Origin: Sipunculus nudus
Lineage: Eukaryota; Annelida; Sipuncula; Golfingiida; Sipunculidae
Direction of reading: 5' to 3'
Assembly (NCBI GenBank): GCA_026874595.1
Contig: CM049318.1
Span: 29,412,956 to 29,476,955, forward strand
Length of the DNA: 64,000 nucleotides
In this document: positions 54,505 to 64,000 of the stretch, piece after piece
Position numbering within the stretch: the stretch's first letter is position 1
How the letters are laid out: every line of letters begins with the position of its first letter
Made by a program: the position numbers and the translations under genes
Notes under the pieces: generated by a model
The model's database searches: none
What the model was told of the DNA's origin: nothing
Seen by the model: the letters and a program-made list of their open reading frames with translations, nothing else

Positions 54505-55519
54505 TATATAAACGTGGAGATATTCGTTATTGGCTTTATCATTTTTTTTTCTTATTATTCTACTATTTTTCCATCGGATTCGATTAATACCAACACAAAG
54601 TCTACCTTACTTTGGCGCAACTAGTTTGACCAGGTTCCTGTGACCTTGACACTAATTTTCAAGGTATTAGGGGTCAAAAAGTGGGATTTTTTTCGGATTT
54701 GCTATGTCGATTTTCTCCGTATCTATATGGTATACAGACAAAAGGATGAAAAACCTACAATCATATTTGATTCTCAACATTACTCGAGGATACCCCACCC
54801 CTCGGAAATCACTCATGCGGAGCCATATGATATTCACTGTCGATGACTCAGCACTTTTCAGTAAGGCTAAGTTACCATATAAACCATAAACCATATGACC
54901 TTGAAAGGTGAAAACCTTTACAGACATGTGCCCTTTATAATCTAGGAGTGCAGTGGCAAGTTTAGTAGGAATAATAGTTTATTAATAATATGCATATTAC
55001 AAAAAAAGTGACGTCACATTTTCAGTTCTTTTTCTTTTTATCATAATTATTATTCTGTGACTTTTCATCTTTTTTATTGATACTCTCATAGGATATACCT
55101 TTTAAGGAAATACCAATTAAGTTAATCTAGTTAATAATCAAATTTAGATCTTAATTTAAGATGGCATGAACAATGTCATCGTTTTGTCGTCTTTGCTCTT
55201 GTATAACTCTTTAAGGCGAGCAAGTTGGTTTATGGGCAGCATATATAAACACAATGCAGAAGGGGTATTCAGCGAACGTTATACGTTTTTATCTCCTGCA
55301 CCCCTTGACTTTATTTAGTTGTTTGACGTGCCAGCTTTGTCAAGTTTAAGGGGGTATCAAATGGTAATTAATATACAAGGCACATGCAGGCACCAGTGGG
55401 GAATAACAAATCTTATTTGGCTTCGCACTTAAGTGACTAGTAACTGTGAAAACAGTTTGTTTATAGTCCCTTAGCACTGCATGTATATATTTTGGAATGA
55501 TCCTTTTCAGTTTACAAAC

Positions 55520-55581
<62 letters not shown>

Positions 55582-56090
55582 TATATATAAACTGCACTAT
55601 AGGACGAGAAATGTCAAAAATATTTTCACTTTTATCAAAAGAATGTTAATGTTACAGTACTGTGCTAGTTTCAGCAATTTTGTACTGTTATTCTATTAAT
55701 AAATGCACACGTTACGAGCTAACAATGTTTATAGAGTACCCAGGTCACCTTTTATTTATTATGACAAGGGGTAGGGCGTGGTTTAATGTTCTATCAAAAT
55801 AACAGTTTAAGAGATTTCGGAGAAAATAAACAATGGATGACCTGTAAATATGTTGTAAAATTGGTAAAACGACCAGCTTCTCACTTTCTTGGTATTGATT
55901 TCTACTTATAATTTTCTGATATTTATGAGAAAAATAGTATATAGAAAAATGGCTGTTTTAATCAATACTGTTCATAAAGGTCAGCTAAACCTTGTTCTTA
56001 TAATATACGGCTGCATGGTGATTTCAGTTCGTTAATGGTGTCGTTTCATGTAACAGCAAATATAGGCCGATACATTTGTCTTCAAACATC
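53488..56090. other. Gene-free stretch with microsatellites
   Basis: No gene recognised. At 54464-54525 an AT/GT microsatellite is enclosed by inverted TATCTCCAC and GTGGAGATA. AT microsatellite at 55523-55578. Confidence 0.4.
55523..55578. repeat. (AT)n microsatellite
   Basis: AT run of 28 units. Confidence 0.95.
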
Positions 56091-56694
56091 CCAGTGTAAC
56101 AAGCCGGATTATACCCCCTGCCCAGTTTATACCAGGGTGTATTGTGGCCCATAGGCCAAAATATGCCCCGGGGTATCTTTTGGTCTTGTCAATTTTATAC
56201 CCATCCAGTCCAGTTTTACCCTATCAATCACAAAAACTAATTTGTATCGTGCCAGATTCGGAGATCTATTTGATTAACAGAATGTATAATGATATTTTTT
56301 TTAGATTTGAAATCATTTAATGAATGTCATATCCATTTATAATATAATTCAGGGACGTCAGAGACATAATACCGATATGTAGTAACGCGATTCTAAACAC
56401 TGATATTCTTATATCGCTTTAGATGTCATCCACTTACTCTCGCCAATTACATAAAAAAATTTGACAGAAGGCGAGTCATTTTGCAAACTACAATTCTTTT
56501 AAGGTATATAGCACAGCCATTAAAAACAACAGGGGGTAGAATCTAGAATAAGGGGGTATAAAATGGACTGGGACAAATTATAACCTGAGGTATAATCAAG
56601 CCTTTCCCGTTTTATACCCCGAGTATAGTTTAGTCTAGGCTAGATTATACCCAGATATAAAATCAAGGGGGTTTATTTTGGCCTGTTACACCGG
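56091..56694. mobile_element. MITE-like element with CCAGTGTAACAAGCC ends (~604 bp)
   Basis: Left end CCAGTGTAACAAGCC and right end GGCCTGTTACACCGG are 15-bp imperfect inverted repeats. Subterminal TTATACCCC / GGGGTATAA motifs occur many times on both strands inside. No ORF. Confidence 0.8.
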
Positions 56695-56876
56695 CCTGCC
56701 GCGGCGTACGTTTACCTATAGTGACAAGAGGACGCGTGCACTTACTGCATGTATGTGAAGTGTTCCTACTTGTTAACCCTATAGCAGGCAAATGTAGGTC
56801 GAATGCTAAGAGCTGTCACTCACCTGTAACGTTAATGTGCACAACCATAAAGAGTGATATATAAGGCCAAAAAAAT

Positions 56877-57173
56877 AAAGGTGTGGTTCTCAGGCACCGC
56901 CCGCGTTAATTTACCCCCCCCCCCCATCGAACATTTTTATTTTGATTTTTTCTTTCAAGAAGATAAAATAATACAATTTATAAAATTGTAAAGTAAAATT
57001 TCCTTCGTTATGTTATGGTTTTACCTGTGTAGCAAAACAAATCTGTTAATATCATGCTTTTCCTTGATCATAGGGCCTATGACATTTTAACGAAACGTAA
57101 AAAAGGTAAAAAAAAAAAAAATCGCCCGCCCGAACTGATTTCTGAGAAAAAGGTGCCTGAGAACCATACCTTT
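56877..57173. mobile_element. MITE with 22-bp terminal inverted repeats, copy 2 (297 bp)
   Basis: Ends AAAGGTGTGGTTCTCAGGCA(CC) and (GG)TGCCTGAGAACCATACCTTT; interior collinear with 37438-37703, with a C13 run at 56916-56928 and a longer central spacer. Confidence 0.9.
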
Positions 57174-57198
57174 CTTTCCTAATATTTGTTATTTATTT

Positions 57199-57199
<1 letters not shown>

Positions 57200-57260
<61 letters not shown>

Positions 57261-57283
57261 AGACAGACAGACAGACAGACAGA
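57200..57283. repeat. (GA)n followed by (GACA)n microsatellite
   Basis: GA run to 57255, then about five GACA units. Confidence 0.95.
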
Positions 57284-57855
57284 CATATCACCACGGGTTT
57301 TTCAGATGGACATGGTATTAACTGCAACCTTCAAGGAAATGCATGTGCGAATTATTCGTTTTATGCTTTCAGGACTTGATTTAGCCCTTTTGATATATCA
57401 GCGGATTCAATAAAAAAATAATCACAATTAATAATATTAATCAGACTGAGTTCAAGGAAAATCTATTAGGTTTAGTCTTTTTACTTAAAGAGAAATAGTT
57501 CCTCATTTTAGGACAGTAATTTCGCAGATATTTTAGAAAAAAGCAAAGAGATATCTGACTCTATAGATATATAGTCAGCTGGTTTAGATTATATATATTC
57601 TTATCTTTGCCCTTTTATATAAAAACCGTCAGTCAACCTGCAGCTGGGCTTTGATTTTATTTAGGCCTATATATGTTGAAATTTATTGAACTATTTTGGC
57701 CTATAATTTGCTCTCAGTTCAATATATAGGCTTAATTATGTGCATTAAGCTGTTCTTGGAGTATCATTTCTCAATGTCTTCACTCATATTTATATATAAT
57801 TAACGTTAGGCAAGTGCCTTTCCTAGTTTCTGCCTTATGGTAATATACGCCACTG

Positions 57856-57857
<2 letters not shown>

Positions 57858-57941
<84 letters not shown>

Positions 57942-57958
57942 TATATATATATATATAA
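57858..57958. repeat. (AT)n microsatellite, interrupted
   Basis: AT run to 57938, GCCT, then a further AT run. Confidence 0.95.
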
Positions 57959-58445
57959 TGCCTACGCACTGAATTGGCGAGAAACTCAATAAAGGCTCAC
58001 CATTAATCTTAACTAGATTCGATAAATATGTGTCAATGGAGAATGTGTAATGATAACGGCTCCGATAAAAGACAAACAGAGTCAATCAACTCATACGGAC
58101 AAAGTGTAAATAGGAGTATAAATAGGTTGTTACCTGTACACAGTCATGAGGCTTACATCGTGTGGCTACTTGCCAGCGGGCCGAACTGGCAGGAGTGAAA
58201 GGACGAACTTGCATAAGGCCGAATTGCAATAGAAGCGGTAACCAAGACTGTCAAACCTGCCCGTCGTCTGCTATTTGAATGAACAGTAATTTGAAGTGAA
58301 ATTCACCGGCAAATTGGCATCTACCTTAAATATGTTTTTATTAATATTGTGTGCGGTAAGTCAAAGTTTATATCTTGATATAATTTCAATATCTGCACAG
58401 TATTTGGTACATGGCGCAGATTCTGATATCTGACTCTGAGTCAGA

Positions 58446-58560
58446 AGCGGATCCGGAGTTGGGGGTGGGGGTAGTGTCCGTCCATCAGGTCTGACATAGG
58501 ACACAAGGGTCCAGAGATGGACTAGGGTGGGGGGATCCAGGGGGTCCGGACCCCCCTGAG
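58446..58560. repeat. GGATCC-type palindromic element
   Basis: AGAAGCGGATCCGGAGTTGGG at the left, GGGGGATCCAGGGGGTCCGG and ACCCCCCTGAG at the right; G-rich, with the internal palindrome GGGGGTCCGGACCCCC. Member of the 18751-18845 family by its ends. Confidence 0.6.
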
Positions 58561-60673
58561 AATTACACACAGGGGGACCCTGGCCCCATACTCGACCTTG
58601 AATATGGTAGCGTGTAGCGGGCGTTCCTCGGTTCTGATATATGAAAAGAAAGGAATAAAAGAGTCATTTAGAATAAACTGCAGCTTAAACTATGTTCACT
58701 CTACCTATACATCCTTTATTTCTTAGTTGTCATACATAATTATTATAATAAGGAGCATCCTGGTTTTGTAATATATGATATAACAGCATTATAATATATG
58801 ATAATTCCCTCCTTTTAATATACCAGAACTGAGGAATGCGTGCTACACACTAGGAGATTTTTTGCTCCAGAAAAGTTTATTATATAGCCATTATTGGAAA
58901 GAATTTTGATAAATTGCCTCCATTTTCTCCCTTTACTTTGAAAATTTCCCAATGTACCCTTGCTATGCTTTTCCATAAAAGGATACCCATAACTAAAATC
59001 TCATTTCAGTTATGAACCTATAACAATGAATCTAGTAGTCAATATAAAGTATAGAATCCCATGGACAAGGTTATTGGTGTAAACGGACGGATGTAATGAT
59101 GTTTAAGATTCATGTAATGGAGAAGTAACAGGCATGTCAATGTCATATCAGGCATGTCATGGCTTATGATGATTACTACTAATAGTATTTTTCAATTGTT
59201 TAGACCCATCTTTGAAATGTAGGCCGGATTCTATACTAGGGCCCGTCTGAGGACCTGTATCCGCATGATTTTCTAGGATACCGGTAATTTTTCATACAAG
59301 TAAATCAGTGTAAACCTTTCTTGTCAAAAGACTGCAGGAGCTATTGCGCCAACTACCTGCATAAAAAGTAACTCCTTACCTTGCTTTGATTTTGTATGAG
59401 ACAAATAATAGAAAATATGACAAAACAAGTTACAGCATTTATGACTTATTCCTTACCTGAGAACTGATAATAAACAAGCCACCCAAACTTATGATGGGAG
59501 TCAATTGTAGGTGACGCACGACCGATCACTGTGACATCTTTGTGAGGTTACTGTTGTCTAACACAAAATGCAGCCATGAACATGGAAAGTGTACCATGGA
59601 GGAATGTACTGTCATGCAGTGCTGGGAAGATGCTTCATGGTATTTCAGCATAAATAATGCAAAAGAGTCCCAAAGACAATAAATTTCACATGTTATAGAA
59701 CTACTTTACACAAAATTGGCAGAATATCTGTTTATCTACCTCAGGCCAAAGGGCATTTTAAAAGAATATTCTTAAAAATAATTAACACGAAAAAGCTTGT
59801 AGACAAGGGTTTGGGGACAGATTATAGTCCAGAACACAGGCAGCCATCGTATCAACTGAATTCTTACAGGGGTACAGATGCCCAAAGCAACTGACCCACA
59901 GTAGCCCTAGCTCCCATGCTCTCTTACTACGTTGCACAGTGCGAGAGCCCTAGAAGATGATTCAAGGAAACTGGAGACATTCCACATGACAATTTAATTC
60001 TTATATTTCATCTGAAAATGTTGTATTCTTTATGAAATAAAGTTATTCTTATCAAATGTGTATATAACAAACCGCTTAGACAGTGTTTGTTCACTTTTAA
60101 TGTTGATTAGAAGAATATATATGGTCCTAAAAAATGGTGATACGCAGGCAAAGAAGTCTGCTCTGGGTTTTCCCCCAGCCACAGCTGGCGGGCAGCCCCC
60201 TGTATAACCAGTGGTAATGGGCCCTGTTGGCTCAGCGAGCAAAGGTCACGCAGTTCATTGTTTCAGATTCTGAGACAGTTTCAAATGCCAGGGCTGCAAA
60301 GTTTCAAAAGTGAGTCTTGTTTACATACAAAAACATAATATTTAGCTGAATTTCTTGGTCATTTGAAACAAGTACTGTATCTTCCTTAGATTTCTTAAAG
60401 TTTCCTTGTCATAAATGCAATATTTGATTTTACATGATTTTATCCCGGCAAGGGTCTAAAGTTCTCCAGTTTACTCTGAAGCTTTTTATGCGGCGGTATC
60501 CAGGGTCCTGGATCTTTAATATCTGAGTAACGGATACATGGAATGATCCAAAAATCAAATTGACATAAGATCTTTGATAGCATTGTTTTTCGCAGAAGAC
60601 AGGTGGCGCCACCTTATGGTGTTTTCTTGCCCAAATGATGTTTAAATGGAAAAACTTTGTAAGAATTTGAGGT

Positions 60674-60860
60674 ACAGTCACCAAACCCACAAGTTTGATG
60701 CATCTTATCAACGTTTAGGTCAAATTTGAACATGGATGACCTTGATACATTTTTTCAAGGTCACAGCAGCGATAATGTAAAAATGAAATTACAGCAAAAA
60801 CTCAAAAAAAAATTGTTGGTACAGTCACCAAACTTACAGGTTAGATGCATCTTATCAAGG
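60674..60860 (+). repeat. Two-copy ~146-bp tandem repeat
   Basis: TACAGTCACCAAACCCACAA (60674) and TACAGTCACCAAACTTACAG (60820) each lead into GATGCATCTTATCAA. Confidence 0.7.
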
Positions 60861-60978
60861 GCTGGGGGGTGGGGTGGGGGTAATTGTCTGGGGATATTGA
60901 TATTCATGATTGTTGTCGAACACAACCAAACTGATTTAACACAACCAAAAAACAGGAATCTCATGCATAGTAAATGGG

Positions 60979-61280
60979 AGATCTATGCAAATTACCTAAT
61001 GATACCCAATAAATGGTGGTTCCCTCATAGATCCCATGACGTCAGCCAAAAATAGACCCTCCTAAGCCTTCATAGCTCACTTTGCAAGTCTGTAAATAAA
61101 AGGAGGTAACAATTATCTGGCTTTCTTCAGAGTAATTGCTAATAATATCATACATACTGAACATAAAGTTAGAAATATTCTATCCCAACTGAGTCAACAC
61201 AAGTGTATTATCGGTATGTATAATATATAGGGGTTGTTGCATGTCCTCAAGCTGAATGCCAAATATATTGTGGTCTGAAC
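60979..61280 (+). repeat. ~300-bp repeat with CRE, copy 2
   Basis: Collinear with 35200-35512; the CRE palindrome TGACGTCA is kept at 61037-61044 although the flanking bases have diverged. Confidence 0.85.
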
Positions 61281-61575
61281 AACAGGCATTTGATGTGTTA
61301 TTCAACCAGCTAGTAAAAAAGGCAAAATAAACTAGTATGAAGGCTGCCTCTATATACTATATAAACACAAGGCACCTCTCTTTGCTCAGTGCCTTGTCAG
61401 AAAGTCCTCACTTCAACCTATTGATTCACATGGAATTTTCATTAATCACTACTATAACCCTTGCTCTCAGGCAAAACAACAGTTAAATGCACCAACTGAC
61501 ACCACGTTTCTGTTCATGCACAACCTAGGACCAGGTATAATACCTTGTGCCTTGTGTTTATAATAGTATCACGAG

Positions 61576-62166
61576 TGTGATAATTTTATGATAATTCAAA
61601 TCATTATATTTTACCAATTTTCATTAGATATTATAAGGTGATCACTCCTATGGAATGAAACAGGTATTTAGTAGACTTCTGTGCAGGATAACTTTCTAAT
61701 TATAATTCTTAAAGTGACAGGCACAGATAAAACTAATTAATTAACAGTTTAGACTGAGGTGTTCACAGGAGGGCAAGAAAGGTGTTGAATGTATTACATA
61801 ATGTCTTGTATTGATGCTGTAAGAAATTCCTTAATTGCAATTATTATTTTGGACAAATGTATAAATAGAGTTACTGGTTACTGAACCAGACAGTTAAGGT
61901 CAGAGCTAAAGAGAAGAGAGTCAAAGAGTTAGAGAGCTAGCAGAGAGAGAAGAGACAGGAATAAGGACAGGAGTTAATACAGAGAGAGAGAGACAGAGAA
62001 CAGAATCATATAGTTAAGTGGAAAATAGGGCAAACTATTAGAACATATATTTTGGACATTTGTTATTGTTAACTTTGATTGAATAAACTTGGAAGTAAAT
62101 TACATCTGGATTAAAGAATTCTTCTATCTGAGAAATCAGCAACCTGTGAACAAAAGCATGTAAACA
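61576..62166 (+). mobile_element. 5' LTR of a short LTR retrotransposon
   Basis: Begins TGTGATAATTTTATGATAA, identical to the last 19 bases of the window (63982-64000), and probably ends ...GTAAACA at 62166. It carries TATAAATA (61860-61867) and AATAAA (62082-62087) in the order of a promoter-R-poly(A) LTR. AC then TGGACCGTGATAG follows, a plausible tRNA primer site. The shared sequence also covers TATCAC-AG just before TGTG, so the true left edge may be some 9 bp further left. Confidence 0.7.
61860..61867 (+). promoter_or_regulatory. TATA box in the LTR
   Basis: TATAAATA followed by AG; lies 222 bp before the AATAAA of the same LTR. Confidence 0.55.
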
Positions 62167-62274
62167 ACTGGACCGTGATAGTTGGGGAGAATCCGGCTTG
62201 TGATCCAACTACTATTCGGTACATCTCACACAACGCCAAGTTAACATTAATTTGACTAATTCCCCAGCTAAAAG

Positions 62275-63123
62275 ATGCCACTCCTTTGTATGATTTGGTT
62301 CCAAAAAAGAGGGCTCTGCTACAAGTGTGGATTTACATACAGCAGAGCCCATCAATGTCACTGTCCAGCTAAAGGAAAAAGATGCCACAAATGCCATCAA
62401 CTGAACCACTTCGCCCGCTGCTGTTTTACACAACAGCAAAGTGCAAGAGAAGATGATGATATAACAAAATGTGGACCTGGAGACGTTCATTCTGGAAAAA
62501 GTTTTGCAGCTCCCAGTCAACTACCCTTCATGGATATTTCAAACAAGGAACTTTCTCAAACTTTAAATTTGAAAACTGTAGTCAATTTTGAGAATGATGC
62601 TTTGCGCATCAAGCTGAAGAAAAGAGTTAAGAAAGTTTCATCAGTTTCAGTAAATACTGTATCTGTGGAAGATGAACAGGTCAAAATTCAGTCACTTGAA
62701 TTAGAAAATAAAGAGTTAGTCCAGGAAACAGAGAAACTAAATGATAGATTGGTTGTTTTGGAAAGAGAATTGGACAGATCAAAACACTACAACAATCAAT
62801 TAGAAAGAAATGCTGACATTCAAGAAGGGTTGATAAATGAACTTACCAAAAAATTGAAATCCCATATTAAAACCATAAGACAGTTAGATCAGCTACTAGC
62901 ACCTCAGGTCAATAATATATCAGTTCAGGGAGGAAGAGGTCACTACCAAAGACAGAATTTTAATAGGCAAAGAAAGTGTAAAATGGAAAAGTGTAAAAAT
63001 AGGGTCCAACATTGTGAAATGTGTGGTAGATCCATAAGAAACAATTTTTGTAATATCTGTAAAGCAGAAACAAATGAATGTACCTTTTGCATGTATATTG
63101 TAAACAGTGATGATGGAGAGTAA
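62275..63123 (+). CDS. Gag-like protein: zinc knuckles, coiled coil, Cys-rich tail (282 aa)
   Basis: Sole long ORF of the LTR element. Residues 15-30 form a knuckle-like CYKCG...H-x-C-x-C. Residues 37-50 form a canonical CCHC knuckle (C37-x2-C40-x4-H45-x4-C50), separated by PAKGKR as in Ty3/gypsy and BEL-type Gag nucleocapsids. Residues about 125-205 are heptad-rich and charged (LELENKELVQETEKLNDRL), predicted coiled coil. A QGGRGHYQRQNFNRQRK basic linker precedes a tail with three CxxC pairs (247/250, 259/262, 269/272). No protease, RT, RNase H or integrase was found before the 3' LTR, so the element would depend on enzymes from elsewhere. Just before the ORF another frame reads DATPLYDLVPKK up to an A6 run, hinting that the N-terminus is frame-shifted. 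Nucleic-acid binding and self-assembly are inferred. Confidence 0.72.
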   Translation: MPLLCMIWFQKRGLCYKCGFTYSRAHQCHCPAKGKRCHKCHQLNHFARCCFTQQQSAREDDDITKCGPGDVHSGKSFAAPSQLPFMDISNKELSQTLNLKTVVNFENDALRIKLKKRVKKVSSVSVNTVSVEDEQVKIQSLELENKELVQETEKLNDRLVVLERELDRSKHYNNQLERNADIQEGLINELTKKLKSHIKTIRQLDQLLAPQVNNISVQGGRGHYQRQNFNRQRKCKMEKCKNRVQHCEMCGRSIRNNFCNICKAETNECTFCMYIVNSDDGE

Positions 63124-63981
63124 GTCCCTAGAATGACAGGCGATAGTATATACCATCTATTTAAAATATATACCATAGTATATTTGTATATATCATGTCT
63201 TTATATTGCAATAATAGTCCAGTGTGTTTATTACAATGTACATGTATAGGAAATGTATATACTGACTTGTAAAGACTTATGCCTTTTGGCACAGAATTTA
63301 GAAAAGAAAATGGATAGGTTTACATGGTTATTGGTAGTAATGAAGTATAATAACTAATTAACACAGTGATAAAGACTTGTCTGAGTAGAAAATTAACATA
63401 TATTTGCTTAATTTAATTGCACTTGGTGCTACTACTTTGTTCCAGCTTGTACTTTCACAAATTCTGGATGCATATTATTTAGCTCACTTATTTCATTTCA
63501 TTCAAAGTGATCACTGCCTTGAATTTGTCTTTTATCTATATTCATATGTCATTTTTTTTATCAAAATTAAGGATCCAACAGTTAGGACTAAATTATTAGA
63601 TAAAAGGCAAAATCTCTGGCAGGTCCATCGTTTCACAAAATTAGAATCATGTCAATCATGCACTTCATCTCATGAGCCAAATGTATGCATCATTTAACAA
63701 ATGAAAGGGGCAATGGCATGTTCTCACACTTTGTTCATTTTACTACGTCAGAATATTCACTTTGATTGTATGTAGCATATTTACTATAATGATGAAGATA
63801 ATTATGCTTGTTTTTACATTAATCTTACTATATCTAATTCAACTGTTTCCATTTGATGTAAGTTTAAATTATTGACAGCTAAGGTTTTTATATTGTGCAA
63901 CTCTAACAATATAGTTTATTTTTGTTTGTTTGTTTTGACTCAGGAGAGTCAATTTCTTGAAGGAACGGCAACTATCACCAG
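63124..63981 (+). other. Internal 3' region of the LTR element
   Basis: AT-rich, with one short open frame at 63404-63697 of no recognisable domain. No clear polypurine tract precedes the 3' LTR. ACTATCAC at 63971-63978 is the reverse complement of GTGATAGT just after the predicted primer site (62175-62182). Confidence 0.45.
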
Positions 63982-64000
63982 TGTGATAATTTTATGATAA
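63982..64000 (+). mobile_element. 3' LTR, first 19 bp, cut by the window end
   Basis: TGTGATAATTTTATGATAA repeats the start of the 5' LTR at 61576-61594 in direct orientation. The rest lies outside the window. Confidence 0.65.

Larger units (their letters stand above)
57284..60670. other. Gene-free stretch
   Basis: No gene recognised. AT microsatellite at 57858-57958; a GGATCC/GGTCCGGACC element near 58446-58560. Confidence 0.4.

Overview
The window is animal nuclear DNA: AT-rich and intron-bearing, with long AT, GT and GA microsatellites, SINEs, MITE-like elements, a LINE relic and an LTR element. Repeat content and the style of the LINE and SINEs point to a marine lophotrochozoan, most likely a bivalve or other mollusc. 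That assignment is inference; no ribosomal or mitochondrial marker is present.

The only clear host genes form a plus-strand tandem array (1-32.3 kb) of one family: FAD-dependent oxidoreductases of the DAO / sarcosine-oxidase (PIPOX-like) type, about 410 aa in six coding exons with conserved intron phases (0,1,2,1,1). Two copies are intact (13093-16161 and 19902-22672). One is represented only by its last exon because the window begins inside it (444-682). One has exons 3-6 intact but exon 1 broken and exon 2 missing (27907-32240). A fifth is a decayed exon-3 relic (about 9607-10000). The four visible C-termini end SNL, SRL, SKL and SKL, i.e. PTS1-type peroxisome signals, and all keep a Cys aligned with the flavin-linking Cys of monomeric sarcosine oxidase. 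The array is therefore best read as an expanding and decaying cluster of peroxisomal amine/imino-acid oxidases of unknown substrate.

Between and after these genes the DNA is mostly repeats. (i) A family with palindromic ends and GTCCGTCC-rich left ends occurs at 1991-4686, about 5250-6154 (inverted), 11934-12404, 37920-41128 and 47570-49982; the first carries about six 340-bp tandem units and the last carries four perfect DR1 nuclear-receptor-like motifs. (ii) A minus-strand LINE relic with endonuclease, RT and C2H2 remnants lies at 6985-9145. (iii) A perfect 188-bp palindrome at 19499-19686 lies between AT microsatellites; each arm can be folded as a compact hammerhead ribozyme. (iv) Two inverted copies of a 460-bp MITE flank the broken exon 1 of copy 4, where a RecQ-like helicase fragment also sits. 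(v) MITE-like elements lie at 37438/56877, 56091-56694 and 51898-53487. (vi) Two tRNA-type SINEs lie near 43.4-43.9 kb.

From 61576 to the window end lies a short LTR retrotransposon: a 591-bp 5' LTR with TATA box and poly(A) signal, one 282-aa ORF (Gag-type zinc knuckles, coiled coil, Cys-rich tail), no pol, and the first bases of the 3' LTR. I saw no convincing host gene between 32.3 and 61.5 kb.
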